Positions 7,981 through 16,872 of a stretch of DNA of 64,000 bases are shown here, piece by piece; position 1 is the stretch's first letter, and each line of letters opens with the position of its first letter. The stretch is taken from contig CAZIAZ010000007.1 in NCBI GenBank assembly GCA_964536835.1, forward strand, positions 1 to 64,000, written 5' to 3'. A program made the translations under genes and the position numbers. This stretch comes from DAONFI01 sp035403485. GTDB lineage: Bacteria > Planctomycetota > Phycisphaerae > SM23-33. The notes beneath the pieces were generated by a model. The model did no database searches. It was given only the letters and a program-made list of their open reading frames with translations, and was not told where the DNA came from.

Positions 7981-8466
7981 ATGGGTACAAAAAAATATAA
8001 TTCGAAGTTTCCGTATGCTTTCCGAAACGATTGGCACGAAGCGCTGGTGCGTACATGGCATACCGGCCAGCTTCTGCGTGCGATAGCCGTGAATTTTTTT
8101 GCCGACAAGCCTGTATCGGATACGCAATTCAACCTGATGGGCGGATTGTATTATTCTGATAAGCCGCCGAGTCAACAGGAGCTTGCCGACAGACTTGTAG
8201 TCCATAAATCTGCGATTTCAACCTTGATAGACAGGATGGAACAAGCAGGTTTGGTCAGACGCCGCAGCCATTCCGGCGACAGGCGAAGGTTTGAACTGGT
8301 TTTGACTGAAAAAGGTGAAAAAATTTTCAAGAATCTGGAAGAAGAATATCTTGAGCTGGTACGTTCAATAATGAAACGTATTTCAAACCGTGACATTACA
8401 GCTCTGAACGAGTCTCTTGAAAAACTGCGATTGGCGGTAAATGCATATCTTATCAATAAGGAGTAG
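7981..8466 (+). CDS. MarR-family transcriptional regulator
   Basis: 161-residue winged-helix regulator. The DNA-binding part is clear: PPSQQELADRLVVHKSAIST with LIDRMEQAGLVRRR, and the wing motif SGDRRRFELVLTEKGEKIF, including the DxR signature of MarR proteins. The N-terminal and C-terminal helices would form the dimer. There is no Shine-Dalgarno, and the promoter abuts the ATG, which points to a leaderless message. The next gene, encoding a membrane protein, begins 4 bp after the stop and is probably co-regulated. Confidence 0.9.
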   Translation: MGTKKYNSKFPYAFRNDWHEALVRTWHTGQLLRAIAVNFFADKPVSDTQFNLMGGLYYSDKPPSQQELADRLVVHKSAISTLIDRMEQAGLVRRRSHSGDRRRFELVLTEKGEKIFKNLEEEYLELVRSIMKRISNRDITALNESLEKLRLAVNAYLINKE

Positions 8467-8470
8467 AATC

Positions 8471-8848
8471 ATGTTTACGCTTCGAACGTTTACAAACATT
8501 TTGAGAGTGATAGCCAAGATTTATGCCGGTGTGATGGCATTGTTGATAGTGATGTTTCTTGTCGGGGAAAACGGTCTTGTGAATCCTTTTGTTTTGCCAT
8601 TATCCACGGCTATAAAATTTTTTTGCATATGGGCCATATGTATTGGTTGTATGGCTGGCTGGAAGTGGCAGGGGGCAGGTGGGATTATAGTGATTGCAGG
8701 TGTTCTGGTTTTTCATATAGTTGAAAAACGTTTTTGGCTTGCCGGGTTGTTTCCATTTTTTGATGTTGCCGGAATTTTGTATCTGATATCGTGGCTGTTG
8801 TGGAAAAAAGTCGATTTTAAAGGCCGCTCTACACATTCTTGCGGATGA
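8471..8848 (+). CDS. Four-helix integral membrane protein, unknown function
   Basis: 125 residues with about four hydrophobic helices (IYAGVMALLIVMFLVG; AIKFFCIWAICIGCMAGW; GGIIVIAGVLVFHIV; DVAGILYLISWLLW). The start at 8471 is chosen because AGGAG lies nine bases upstream; a longer in-frame start at 8441 overlaps the MarR gene and is less likely. It probably forms an operon with the MarR gene and may act in efflux or stress response, but nothing in the sequence proves a function. Confidence 0.75.
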   Translation: MFTLRTFTNILRVIAKIYAGVMALLIVMFLVGENGLVNPFVLPLSTAIKFFCIWAICIGCMAGWKWQGAGGIIVIAGVLVFHIVEKRFWLAGLFPFFDVAGILYLISWLLWKKVDFKGRSTHSCG

Positions 8849-8907
8849 AATCGAAAAAGGCTAAAGAAGTTTGTATGGATTAATTGGCGGTTTTGTGCAA
8901 TCTGATT

Positions 8908-9645
8908 TTATTTTTCTTTTACTAGTTTGACTGCGTCGGCGAGGTTGATTTTGCCTTCGTAAAGGGCTTTGCCGAGAATTACGCCGCCGCAGCCGATTGC
9001 GAGACATTTGCGGATGTCGTCCAAACCCGCTACGCCGCCGGATGCAATCACCGGCACGTTGGTGGCGGCGATGACGTCGGCGGTCGATTCTATGTTCACG
9101 CCCTGTAACATGCCGTCCCGCGCGATGTCGGTATAGACTATCGCTCCCAGTCCGCTGCCGCTAACGCGCCTGGCCAGCTCCACAGCCGTTATGTCAAGCT
9201 GTTGCGTCCAGCCTTGCGCCGCGACCTTGCCGTCGCGCGCGTCCAGACCCAATGCGATACATTCGTTCGGTATCGACGCATCGTTCATCAATTCCGCGAA
9301 CCAGGGGAAATTCTTCATGGCGGTTGAGCCGACTACGACTCTGCGTACGCCCATGTCGAGCAGCATCTTTACGCGCCGCGTATCGCGTATGCCGCCGCCG
9401 TTTTCAACCTTCATATCATTGGCGGCTGCGAATTTACATACGTCGCGTATTATCTGCGTGTTGGTAAGTTCGCCGGTGAGTGCGGCGTCGAGGTCTACTA
9501 TGTGTATCCACTTTGCGCCGGCGGAGACGTATTTTTCGGCGGTGGCCAGCGGGGATACTTCGTAGGTGGTCTGCTTTGCGTAGTCGCCTTTTTCAAGCCG
9601 TACAACGCAACCGTTACGCAAATCTATCGCGGGCAGAAGTTCCAT
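8908..9645 (-). CDS. hisA: Phosphoribosylformimino-5-aminoimidazole carboxamide ribotide isomerase HisA
   Basis: 245-residue TIM barrel of histidine biosynthesis that isomerises ProFAR to PRFAR. It begins MELLPAIDLRNGCVVRLEKG with the catalytic Asp in AIDL. The phosphate-binding loops VENGGGIR and VIASGGV are present, as is the second acid in YTDIARDG. GAGGAA lies eight bases before the ATG at 9645. It follows hisH by 50 bp on the same strand; hisF is not in the window. The length is normal for the family. Confidence 0.95.
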   Translation of the reverse strand: MELLPAIDLRNGCVVRLEKGDYAKQTTYEVSPLATAEKYVSAGAKWIHIVDLDAALTGELTNTQIIRDVCKFAAANDMKVENGGGIRDTRRVKMLLDMGVRRVVVGSTAMKNFPWFAELMNDASIPNECIALGLDARDGKVAAQGWTQQLDITAVELARRVSGSGLGAIVYTDIARDGMLQGVNIESTADVIAATNVPVIASGGVAGLDDIRKCLAIGCGGVILGKALYEGKINLADAVKLVKEK

Positions 9646-9695
9646 AAAAATATTCCTCGATTTATTACCGGCAGCCGGCAGTCGTGGGGGGACTG

Positions 9696-10316
9696 TCAAA
9701 TTTTTTTCACGAAATTCTCAAGTATTTTCAAGCCGACCGCCTGACTTTTTTCCGGATGAAACTGCGTGGCGAAGAGATTGTCCCGCCATATTGCCGCAGT
9801 GAAGTCGACTCCGTAGTTACAGGTGGCTGCCGTTACCGACTGGTCTTTGGGACAGACGTAGTAGCTGTGCACGAAATAGACGTACGCGCCCTGGTCAATG
9901 CCTGCCAGCAGCGGGCAGTCGGCGTTGAAATTGATTGAATTCCAGCCCATGTGCGGAATTTTGAGACCGGAGTTCGACGTACCGCTGAAATCGAAACGGA
10001 CGACGTCGCCGGGGATTATTCCCAAGCCTTTAAATTCGCCGTATTCAAACGAACGGTCCAAAAGCATCTGAAGGCCGAGGCAGATACCCAGCAATGGCCG
10101 ACCGGCGGTAATTGTTTCACGCACGGCGTCGGCAATGCCGGTGGAGTTTATACGATTCATCGCGTCGCGCATCGCGCCTACGCCGGGCAACACGACTTTG
10201 TCGGCAGATAGAATCCCGGACGGGGTTGTCACTATTTTAACCTGTCCGCCGCAACGCTCCAGCGCCTTTTCCACGCTTCGCAAATTGCCCATGCCGTAAT
10301 CTATCAACGCTATCAT
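9696..10316 (-). CDS. hisH: Imidazole glycerol phosphate synthase glutamine amidotransferase subunit HisH
   Basis: 206-residue class I glutaminase that supplies ammonia to HisF. It starts MIALIDYGMGNLRSVEKAL. The nucleophile elbow is GICLGLQML and the His/Glu of the triad are in FATQFHPEKSQ. The oxyanion-hole region PGVGAMRDAM is also seen. The ATG at 10316 gives the family start; an in-frame ATG lies 30 bases upstream. Its partner hisA is immediately downstream. Confidence 0.95.
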   Translation of the reverse strand: MIALIDYGMGNLRSVEKALERCGGQVKIVTTPSGILSADKVVLPGVGAMRDAMNRINSTGIADAVRETITAGRPLLGICLGLQMLLDRSFEYGEFKGLGIIPGDVVRFDFSGTSNSGLKIPHMGWNSINFNADCPLLAGIDQGAYVYFVHSYYVCPKDQSVTAATCNYGVDFTAAIWRDNLFATQFHPEKSQAVGLKILENFVKKI

Positions 10317-10350
10317 GCCAGTCAAACATCCTTTCGCAGTATGCAAATAA

Positions 10351-10383
10351 CAAGGCCCTGCCGATTTGCTCGACAGGGCCTTG
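10351..10383 (-). terminator. Rho-independent terminator after the OmpA-like gene
   Basis: Perfect 10-bp stem (CAAGGCCCTG at 10351-10360, CAGGGCCTTG at 10374-10383) with a 13-base loop. On the minus strand it is followed by TTATTT. It lies 31 bp past the stop of the leftward OmpA-like gene. Confidence 0.8.
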
Positions 10384-10414
10384 AAGTTTAACTCATTTTC
10401 GCTTTCAGGTTAAG

Positions 10415-11104
10415 TTATTTTGTCGGTTTTACGACCACAATTTCAACTCGCCTGTTTTGTGCCTTGCCTGAGCGGGAACTGTTCGACGCCACGAAATGCG
10501 TTGCGCCCATGCCGATGGTTTCAACCAGGTCAGGACTGATGCCCTGGCTGGTGAGATATCGCGTTACGCTCATCGCGCGTTCGCCGGAAAGTTCAAGATT
10601 GTCTTTCCACTTGCTCTTGCGAATCGGGTCGCTGTCGGTATAACCGAAAACGCGAACGCTCCAGCCGCCGTAATTGTTCTGTATATCACGATATGCCTGC
10701 GCCAGCTTGGATTTGCCGCTTGATGTGAGCGATGCCTTGCCGGAGTTGAACAGAATATCGCTGCCGATGGTCAGTTTCGCACCGTTCATCCCGACTTCCC
10801 AGCCGGCGGGATTTTTTATGACGGTCACTTCTTCATTTTTGGTTTTGCCGAGGTTGCCTTCGAGGTCTTTTATCATCTTGTCCTTCTGGGCAAGCTGCAT
10901 ATTTTTGTCCTCGATTTCCATCTTGTATTGATCGACCTGTTTTTCAAGTTCTACATTGCGGTCGTTGAGATTTTTGTTTTGCGCCTGCAGTGAATCGACC
11001 CGCTCGGTCAGGGCTGCGATTTGTCCTTTTTCGCGCTCATTACAGCCGATTACGCCGAAAGCACAAAGAGCAACAGCCATACAAGATACTGTCCACTTCT
11101 TCAT
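10415..11104 (-). CDS. OmpA-family peptidoglycan-associated lipoprotein with coiled coil
   Basis: 229-residue envelope protein. The signal peptide ends in a lipobox (GVIGC, Cys 21). A coiled coil follows (about 28-85: IAALTERVDSLQAQNKNLND). The OmpA domain is C-terminal: DILFNSGKASLTSSGKSKL, VFGYTDSDPI, LSGERAMSVTRYL and AQNRRVEIVV, which includes the peptidoglycan-binding Asp/Arg. It anchors the outer membrane to the wall. GGAG lies eight bases before ATG 11104. The gene stands alone, with its own terminator. Confidence 0.92.
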   Translation of the reverse strand: MKKWTVSCMAVALCAFGVIGCNEREKGQIAALTERVDSLQAQNKNLNDRNVELEKQVDQYKMEIEDKNMQLAQKDKMIKDLEGNLGKTKNEEVTVIKNPAGWEVGMNGAKLTIGSDILFNSGKASLTSSGKSKLAQAYRDIQNNYGGWSVRVFGYTDSDPIRKSKWKDNLELSGERAMSVTRYLTSQGISPDLVETIGMGATHFVASNSSRSGKAQNRRVEIVVVKPTK

Positions 11105-11210
11105 TTTCGTCTCCTTGGTGACACAAATCCTTCTTAAAAAAGCCATTAACGTTCATCGTCAATCAACGTGTGGTGGATTATACAACAATCGCTGATTATG
11201 CGACAGAAAT

Positions 11211-11525
11211 TTATTTATTTTCATATAAATTTTCATCCTCATTCCGGCATGGCTGGTCGGCAGTGCTTGCCGGATGAGTTTTTCGATATCTGTGGAGTGT
11301 ACTGCCGCCTGTGAAAAGCTGCCATGCCATGAATACGGCTATTGCGCCTACGGCGCAGCAGGTCAACATGAGCTTCGCCAGGCTTACGTCGTTGTAGGTT
11401 TTGGTGAAAAACTGCAAATTTGAACACGTATTGCCCGCGTTCGAGAAGAAAAGCATAATAACCAGCAGGAAAAATATCAGCGAGACCAATATTTTGACGT
11501 ACGCAGTGAACAGTTTCAGTGTCAT
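11211..11525 (-). CDS. Small membrane protein, LapA-like (two helices)
   Basis: 104 residues from ATG 11525, with GGG eight bases upstream. Two hydrophobic helices (KILVSLIFFLLVIMLFFSNA and LMLTCCAVGAIAVFMAWQLF) are joined by a short loop, and the C-terminal tail is polar. The layout is like LapA/DUF1049 proteins, though assignment on layout alone is uncertain. It starts 16 bp after the prepilin peptidase gene, so they may be co-transcribed. Confidence 0.65.
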   Translation of the reverse strand: MTLKLFTAYVKILVSLIFFLLVIMLFFSNAGNTCSNLQFFTKTYNDVSLAKLMLTCCAVGAIAVFMAWQLFTGGSTLHRYRKTHPASTADQPCRNEDENLYENK

Positions 11526-11541
11526 ATCTAACCCTTTCATT

Positions 11542-12756
11542 TCATTTTGTGGCAAGGAAATGCAGCGGCATATTTTCCAGCATAAGGAACGCCAGTATGT
11601 ATTTCTGGAACAGTATAACAGTATATGCCGCCAGACTCAACCACGGCCCATACGGAAGTTCTTTCTGATGTTTTCGCAAAAGTATCATTATTGCGTAAAT
11701 CAGGCCGAATACAGGGGCTACGAAAAAAGTCAGCGACGGCGTAATCCAGCCGCACACTGCGCCTACGGCGGCTAAGAGGTGTACGTCGCCCATGCCCATC
11801 GCCTCCTTGTTGAACAGCAGTGTGCCGAAAATGCGTATGCCCCATATCCACATTCCGCCGACGAGATACCCAAAAAGGCTGGCGGAAAAGCCGTCCATGA
11901 AAACCCCTGCCTGATGCAGGTCAAGAGCGTAAACGCCGTCCCATAAATCGCCTATAACTGTTTTGCTGACAAGATAATATGCTGCGATAGCCATTGTGAC
12001 GGCGGGCGTAAGGAAGAGTATTTCCCTCAAAATTTCCTTTCGCGGGCTTATGCCGCAGCCGGCCGTCGCAGCTACCACGTTGCCGTCGGCAGCTTCTGTA
12101 TTGCTCAGCCGATAATCCGCATCTATGAAACTTGGTATGAGAAATCCCATATGTTGCAGGATTACGGAGATTATAAGGCCGACGCCGGCTGCGCAGCTGG
12201 CTGCTGCGAGCGGATGTGAAATGCGCGGCATGAGGTCTTCATTGGGCCAGAATGTTGCGGCTAATGTCCCGACGATGGATGCGAACCAGCATACGCCGAT
12301 TGGCAGCGTGAACGTGGCGATATCCGTCAGCGAGCACGACAGCAATGCCCACGTCAGTATGCAGTACGAAAAAATATAGGGAAAATATTGTTGAAATTCC
12401 TTAAAAGTGAGCCTGGCTTTGCCGGCGGTAAGGTCATCAAAGCCGGGTTTCATGTGCAGCAGTATGAAACACACATAGAGCGTGACCATCAGCAGGGCTG
12501 TGGTGAGTTCCACTACGGGGTATCGCGGCGAGATGAACACCTTGCAGCGGCGGCAGCGGCAACGCAGCAGAATGAGATAACTTATCAGCGGGATATTGTC
12601 GAACCAGCGTATTTTATAGCCGCAGACCGGGCAGTGGCTGGATGGGAAAACAATACTGCCGCCGCGCGGCAGACGCCAGACGACGACGTTCATGAAGCTG
12701 CCCATGCACAAACCGAATATGAATATGCAACTCATCCAGTAGATATGCATGAACAC
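11542..12756 (-). CDS. Prepilin peptidase (A24 family, PilD-like)
   Basis: 404-residue inner membrane aspartic protease that cleaves and N-methylates type IV pilins and pseudopilins. The N-terminal methylase domain has the two Cys pairs (CPVC, CRRC). The catalytic GxGD motif is KEAMGMGDVHLLAAVGAVCG near residue 310. Many transmembrane helices are visible. It is longer than typical, with an insert after the first helices. A GTG at 12756 has GGAG nine bases upstream; ATG 12750 is the alternative start. It would process the pseudopilins encoded in this genome. Confidence 0.9.
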   Translation of the reverse strand: MFMHIYWMSCIFIFGLCMGSFMNVVVWRLPRGGSIVFPSSHCPVCGYKIRWFDNIPLISYLILLRCRCRRCKVFISPRYPVVELTTALLMVTLYVCFILLHMKPGFDDLTAGKARLTFKEFQQYFPYIFSYCILTWALLSCSLTDIATFTLPIGVCWFASIVGTLAATFWPNEDLMPRISHPLAAASCAAGVGLIISVILQHMGFLIPSFIDADYRLSNTEAADGNVVAATAGCGISPRKEILREILFLTPAVTMAIAAYYLVSKTVIGDLWDGVYALDLHQAGVFMDGFSASLFGYLVGGMWIWGIRIFGTLLFNKEAMGMGDVHLLAAVGAVCGWITPSLTFFVAPVFGLIYAIMILLRKHQKELPYGPWLSLAAYTVILFQKYILAFLMLENMPLHFLATK

Positions 12757-12780
12757 TATAGGCGTCTCCGTTTTTGCCGG

Positions 12781-12800
12781 CTTTTCCGACCGCGGAAAAG
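12781..12800. other. Hairpin in the gap after the DJ-1-like gene
   Basis: CTTTTCCG and CGGAAAAG pair perfectly around a 4-base loop. A T-run follows only on the plus strand, where no gene ends, so its role is unclear. Confidence 0.35.
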
Positions 12801-12945
12801 TTTTTCAGGCGGTTTTGATGACAATACATTATCAGCATATTCGCCGGAATTCAAGTCGCTTTTAGGGCGCATCAAACTTGACCTGCCATAATTTCTGCTG
12901 GCGGCAGCCGGTATTTAACGGCGCGGCGAACAGACGGCGGTGGCG

Positions 12946-13515
12946 TCACATCGTGAAATCGGCGATTCGCAGTATTGCCTTGCGGTTCGGATTGAAATTT
13001 TCGAGCTGCTGGGCGATGGCGGTGCAGAACGCGGGCAGGTCGTCGGGTTTTCTGGCGGTGATGAGATTGCCGTCGATTACGCATTCCTCGTCAATCCAGT
13101 CTGCGCCGGCGTTCATCATGTCGTGCCGAATGGCCATGAAGCTGGTCGCCGTTTTGCCGCGAAGTGCGTCCGTGCAGCAGAGCATCCAGCCGCCGTGGCA
13201 GATGGCTGCCAGGATTATGCCCTCTTTGGCACAGTCCTGGATGAAGTGCACCATGCGTTCGTCGCGTCGCATGAAGTCCGGACACCAGCCGCCGGGGACT
13301 ATGACCGCGTCGTACATTTTTGCAACAACGCTGCCAGCTGAGCAGGTTGACTGGCAGGGATAGCCCAGTTTGGACTTATAGCTCTTTTCCGCATCGGGGC
13401 CGACGAGGTCGACTGTGGCGCCGGCTTCCGTGAAACGGTAGTAAGGATACCACACTTCCATTTCCTGATATTGTTCGTCGAGCATAATCGCTATTTTTTT
13501 CCCTTTTAGATTCAT
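12946..13515 (-). CDS. DJ-1/PfpI family protein
   Basis: 189-residue class I glutaminase-like fold. The nucleophile elbow is LAAICHGGWML with the Cys-His pair; the fold also shows IAIMLDEQYQEMEVWYPYYR with the conserved Glu and DAVIVPGGWCPDFMRRD. Members are proteases, chaperones or deglycases, and the exact activity cannot be told. AGGAG lies eight bases before ATG 13515. It stands alone, with the prepilin peptidase gene downstream on the same strand. Confidence 0.9.
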   Translation of the reverse strand: MNLKGKKIAIMLDEQYQEMEVWYPYYRFTEAGATVDLVGPDAEKSYKSKLGYPCQSTCSAGSVVAKMYDAVIVPGGWCPDFMRRDERMVHFIQDCAKEGIILAAICHGGWMLCCTDALRGKTATSFMAIRHDMMNAGADWIDEECVIDGNLITARKPDDLPAFCTAIAQQLENFNPNRKAILRIADFTM

Positions 13516-13652
13516 CTGCCGTCTCCTGTTTTTACTGTGGGATTAATTATATCCTGTTTGACTATGAGACTTGATTTTACTATCCTGTCGTGGTTAAAAC
13601 AAGCGTCTCAATATGCAAATTGAGATTCGGAAGAATATTCGGAATTACTGAC

Positions 13653-14807
13653 ATGGAATCGCAGAAAAGTTTTTCAGCCGATTTGGAGTTTTTGAACGAG
13701 AACTCCAGCCCTGTCGTTCTGACTGCGCCGGACGGCGGGGGCCGGGTTGTCGTATCGCCCGGCATGCAAGGCCGCGTTATGACCTCGACCGCCGACGGAA
13801 AGAGCAGCTACGGCTGGATAAATTACAGCCTTATCGAATCGGGCCGCCGCCGTGAACATATCAATGCTTTCGGCGGAGAAGACAGATTCTGGCTCGGCCC
13901 GGAAGGCGGACAATACAGCATATTCTTCAAAGCCGGCGAGCCGATGGATATCAACCACTGGCAGACGCCCGAGCCGATAGACTGGGGCAGTTGGGACGTG
14001 GTTTCGACGAATAAAGAACGTATCGAGATGGTGAAAGGTTTTGTGCTGGATAACGCAGCCGGCTGCAAGTTCAGCCTGCGGACGCGACGCGTAATCAAGG
14101 TTTTCAGCCGAGCCGACATCGCCAAAACGCTCGGCGTGGAAATTTCTGACGGCGTGAATTATGTGGGCTTTGAAAGCCTCAACGCCATCACTAACGCCGG
14201 CAACCGTTTCGAGAAAGAATACGGCCTGTTGTCGATATGGACGCTGGGCATGTTTAAGGCATCTTCCAAGGCTGTGGTGGTTGTGCCGTTCAAGGCTGAC
14301 GCTGCGGCTGGTGCGCATGATTTGATAAACGCCGGCTACTTCGGCCGTGTTTCAGACGACAGGCTCAATGTAGATGTCCGGAAAGGCGTAGCTTTTTTCC
14401 GCGGCGACGGCAAAAGCCGCGGCAAAATCGGCGTATCCCCGAAATACGCAAAAGAAATCCTGGGCAGCTGGACGCCGGAACTCAACACGCTGACTATAGT
14501 GATGTATTCGCTGCCGGCTAACGCTGAAAAGCTCGATTACGTCAACTCCACGTGGGAGATTCAGAAAGAACCCTACAGTGGCGACGCAGTCAATTCGTAC
14601 AACGACGGGCCGGCTGAGGCTGGCGGGCTGCAATTAGGCCAATTTTACGAACTGGAAACCTCATCGCCTGCCATGGTGCTCGGCCCGTCCGACAAGCAGA
14701 TGCATACGCATCGAACATTCCATTTCACCGGAAAGAAAAAACATCTGAATGAAATGGCTCAACAATTGCTCGGAATGAGCATGGACGAAATTGAGAAGGC
14801 GTTGTAA
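13653..14807 (+). CDS. DUF6786-like family protein
   Basis: 384 residues, probably soluble with no signal peptide. Recognisable motifs are VSPGMQGRVMTSTADG, SYGWINYSLI, HINAFGGEDRFWLGPEGGQ, YGLLSIWTLGMF and HTHRTFHF near the end. These recall the DUF6786 family found in Planctomycetes and Bacteroidetes, with a galactose-mutarotase-like beta fold suggested by GGEDRFWLGPEGG. No enzymatic role is known to me. An in-frame ATG at 13590 exists but the family motif starts later. The gene stands alone. Confidence 0.75.
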   Translation: MESQKSFSADLEFLNENSSPVVLTAPDGGGRVVVSPGMQGRVMTSTADGKSSYGWINYSLIESGRRREHINAFGGEDRFWLGPEGGQYSIFFKAGEPMDINHWQTPEPIDWGSWDVVSTNKERIEMVKGFVLDNAAGCKFSLRTRRVIKVFSRADIAKTLGVEISDGVNYVGFESLNAITNAGNRFEKEYGLLSIWTLGMFKASSKAVVVVPFKADAAAGAHDLINAGYFGRVSDDRLNVDVRKGVAFFRGDGKSRGKIGVSPKYAKEILGSWTPELNTLTIVMYSLPANAEKLDYVNSTWEIQKEPYSGDAVNSYNDGPAEAGGLQLGQFYELETSSPAMVLGPSDKQMHTHRTFHFTGKKKHLNEMAQQLLGMSMDEIEKAL

Positions 14808-14840
14808 ATCAGATTGATTTTAATATGTCCTTCGTAATTC

Positions 14841-14930
14841 TACGGTTTTAAAACCGTAATATGAAAGTATCCGCTGTGATGTGGACAGGCGAATGCCTGA
14901 TGAATATGATGCTACGGGTTTTAACCGGTA
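14841..14930. repeat. Two related palindromes before glnS
   Basis: A perfect 18-bp palindrome TACGGTTTTAAAACCGTA (14841-14858) and a related imperfect one CTACGGGTTTTAACCGGTAG (14912-14931, 16 of 20 self-complementary) lie 53 bp apart between the DUF6786-like gene and glnS. They may be operator half-sites or a simple transcript hairpin. Confidence 0.5.
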
Positions 14931-14970
14931 GAGATTCACTTTATGATTCAAAATATTCGGAGTTTCAAAA

Positions 14971-16671
14971 ATGTCTGAAAATGACGACAATAATAATGCG
15001 GAAAAACCGCTGGATTTCATACGTCAGATGGTTGCCGACGAATGTGCCGGCGGCCGTTGGGGCGGCAAGGTCATAACGCGTTTTCCGCCCGAGCCGAACG
15101 GTTATCTTCACATCGGCCACGCGAAGGCTATCTGCATAGACTTCGGCGTGGCGGAGGAATTCGGCGGCGAATGTCACATGCGTTTCGACGACACCAATCC
15201 TACGAAGGAAGACGATGAATACGTGCAGTCGATTCTTGAGGACATTCACTGGCTGGGTTTCGACTGGGGCAGACATCTTTACTATGCGTCGGATTATTTC
15301 GACAGGATGTACGAATACGCCGTCGAACTCATCAAAGCCGGCAAAGCCTACGTGGACGACCAGACCGCTGAAGAAATCAGCCTTACCCGCGGCGCCCCGA
15401 ACGTGCCCGGCCGTGAAAGTCCGTATCGCAACCGCAGCGTCGAAGAGAATCTCGACCTCTTCACTCGCATGAAGAACGGCGAATTTCCCGACGGGACTAA
15501 GGTGTTGCGCGCCAAGATAGACATGGCCAGCCCGAATTTCAATCTTCGCGACCCTATTATGTATCGCATATTGCACGCCTCTCATCATCGCCAGGGCGAC
15601 AAGTGGTGCATTTATCCGATGTACGACTGGGCGCACGGCCTTGAGGACAGCATCGAGGGCATAACGCATTCACTCTGTTCGCTGGAGTTTGAAAATCATC
15701 GGCCGTTGTATGACTGGTTTTTAAATCAGCTGCCGCATCTTCATCATCCGCAGCAGACTGAGTTCGCGCGGCTGAATTTGACGTACACGGTGATGAGCAA
15801 ACGTAAGCTGTTGCGGCTGGTGCGGGAAAAATTCGTCAGCGGCTGGGACGACCCCCGCATGCCGACGCTTTCCGGCATGCGCCGCCGAGGTTACAGCCCG
15901 CAGTCGATACGCAATTTCTGCAAGTTAATCGGCGTAAACAAGTTCAATTCCACCGTCGACATGCAGCTCCTCGAACACTGCCTGCGCGACGACCTCAATA
16001 AAACGTCGGCGCGCGTAATGGCTGTAATCGACCCGCTGAAGGTGGTCATTACGAATTATCCTGAAGGGCAGGTCGAGGAACTTGACGCCGTGAATAATCC
16101 GGAAGACCCGACGGCTGGCACGCGTAAAGTACCGTTCAGCCGCGAACTGTACATCGAACGCGACGACTTTTTGGAAAATCCGCCAAAGAAATTTTTCCGG
16201 CTGTCGCCAGGCGCGGAAGTGCGGCTGAGATATGCGTACTTCGTGACCTGTACGGATGTGGTCAAGGATGCGAACGGCAATATTACGGAAATTCACTGCA
16301 CCTACGACCCGGCTACGCGCGGCGGAGATTCGCCGGACGGACGCAAAGTCAAGGGCACGATTCACTGGGTGTCGGCGGAAAAGGCGATTGATGCAGAGGT
16401 GCGTCTATACGAGCAGCTTTTTACAAAAGAAAATCCCGAAGATGTCGCCGAAGGTGAAGATTTTACCGTAAATCTGAATCCGAATTCGTTTAAACGCATA
16501 ACGACGTGCAAGGTTGAGCCGTCGCTTAAAAAGGCAGAACCGCTCGACAGATTCCAGTTTGAGCGAATCGGTTATTTCTGCATGGATAAGGATTCCGCGC
16601 CGGATAAGCCGGTCTTCAACCGCACGGTTACGCTCAAAGATTCCTGGGCCAGGATTCAGCAGAAACTCTGA
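14971..16671 (+). CDS. glnS: Glutaminyl-tRNA synthetase GlnS
   Basis: 566-residue class I synthetase that charges tRNA-Gln. Motifs: FPPEPNGYLHIGHAKAICID (HIGH motif), MRFDDTNP, CSLEFENHRPLYDW and the KMSKS-like VMSKRKL near residue 273. The C-terminal anticodon-binding beta barrels are present up to KDSWARIQQKL. Having GlnRS means that Gln-tRNA need not depend on the transamidation route. A tRNA-Gln gene lies at 44.8 kb in the same window. Confidence 0.96.
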   Translation: MSENDDNNNAEKPLDFIRQMVADECAGGRWGGKVITRFPPEPNGYLHIGHAKAICIDFGVAEEFGGECHMRFDDTNPTKEDDEYVQSILEDIHWLGFDWGRHLYYASDYFDRMYEYAVELIKAGKAYVDDQTAEEISLTRGAPNVPGRESPYRNRSVEENLDLFTRMKNGEFPDGTKVLRAKIDMASPNFNLRDPIMYRILHASHHRQGDKWCIYPMYDWAHGLEDSIEGITHSLCSLEFENHRPLYDWFLNQLPHLHHPQQTEFARLNLTYTVMSKRKLLRLVREKFVSGWDDPRMPTLSGMRRRGYSPQSIRNFCKLIGVNKFNSTVDMQLLEHCLRDDLNKTSARVMAVIDPLKVVITNYPEGQVEELDAVNNPEDPTAGTRKVPFSRELYIERDDFLENPPKKFFRLSPGAEVRLRYAYFVTCTDVVKDANGNITEIHCTYDPATRGGDSPDGRKVKGTIHWVSAEKAIDAEVRLYEQLFTKENPEDVAEGEDFTVNLNPNSFKRITTCKVEPSLKKAEPLDRFQFERIGYFCMDKDSAPDKPVFNRTVTLKDSWARIQQKL

Positions 16672-16872
16672 TGATAAAAAATTCAGGTGTTACCCGTCAG
16701 ACATGCCGGTAGAGATTTGCTTTGATTATATTAATTGTAGCTAACGGCGTATTATGCAGGGCTTTTTTGTACACATCTCACTGCCATGCCTGTTGCGGTT
16801 GGCTGGCGTGATTTGGTGTAAAAAAATGTCGGCAGGGCGTGTTATATCATCGGCTTTTGCAGCGGTAAAAAA

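Noticed and set aside
12781..12800. Terminator for the DJ-1-like gene
   Set aside because: The T-run is on the wrong strand for that gene, so only a hairpin is reported.
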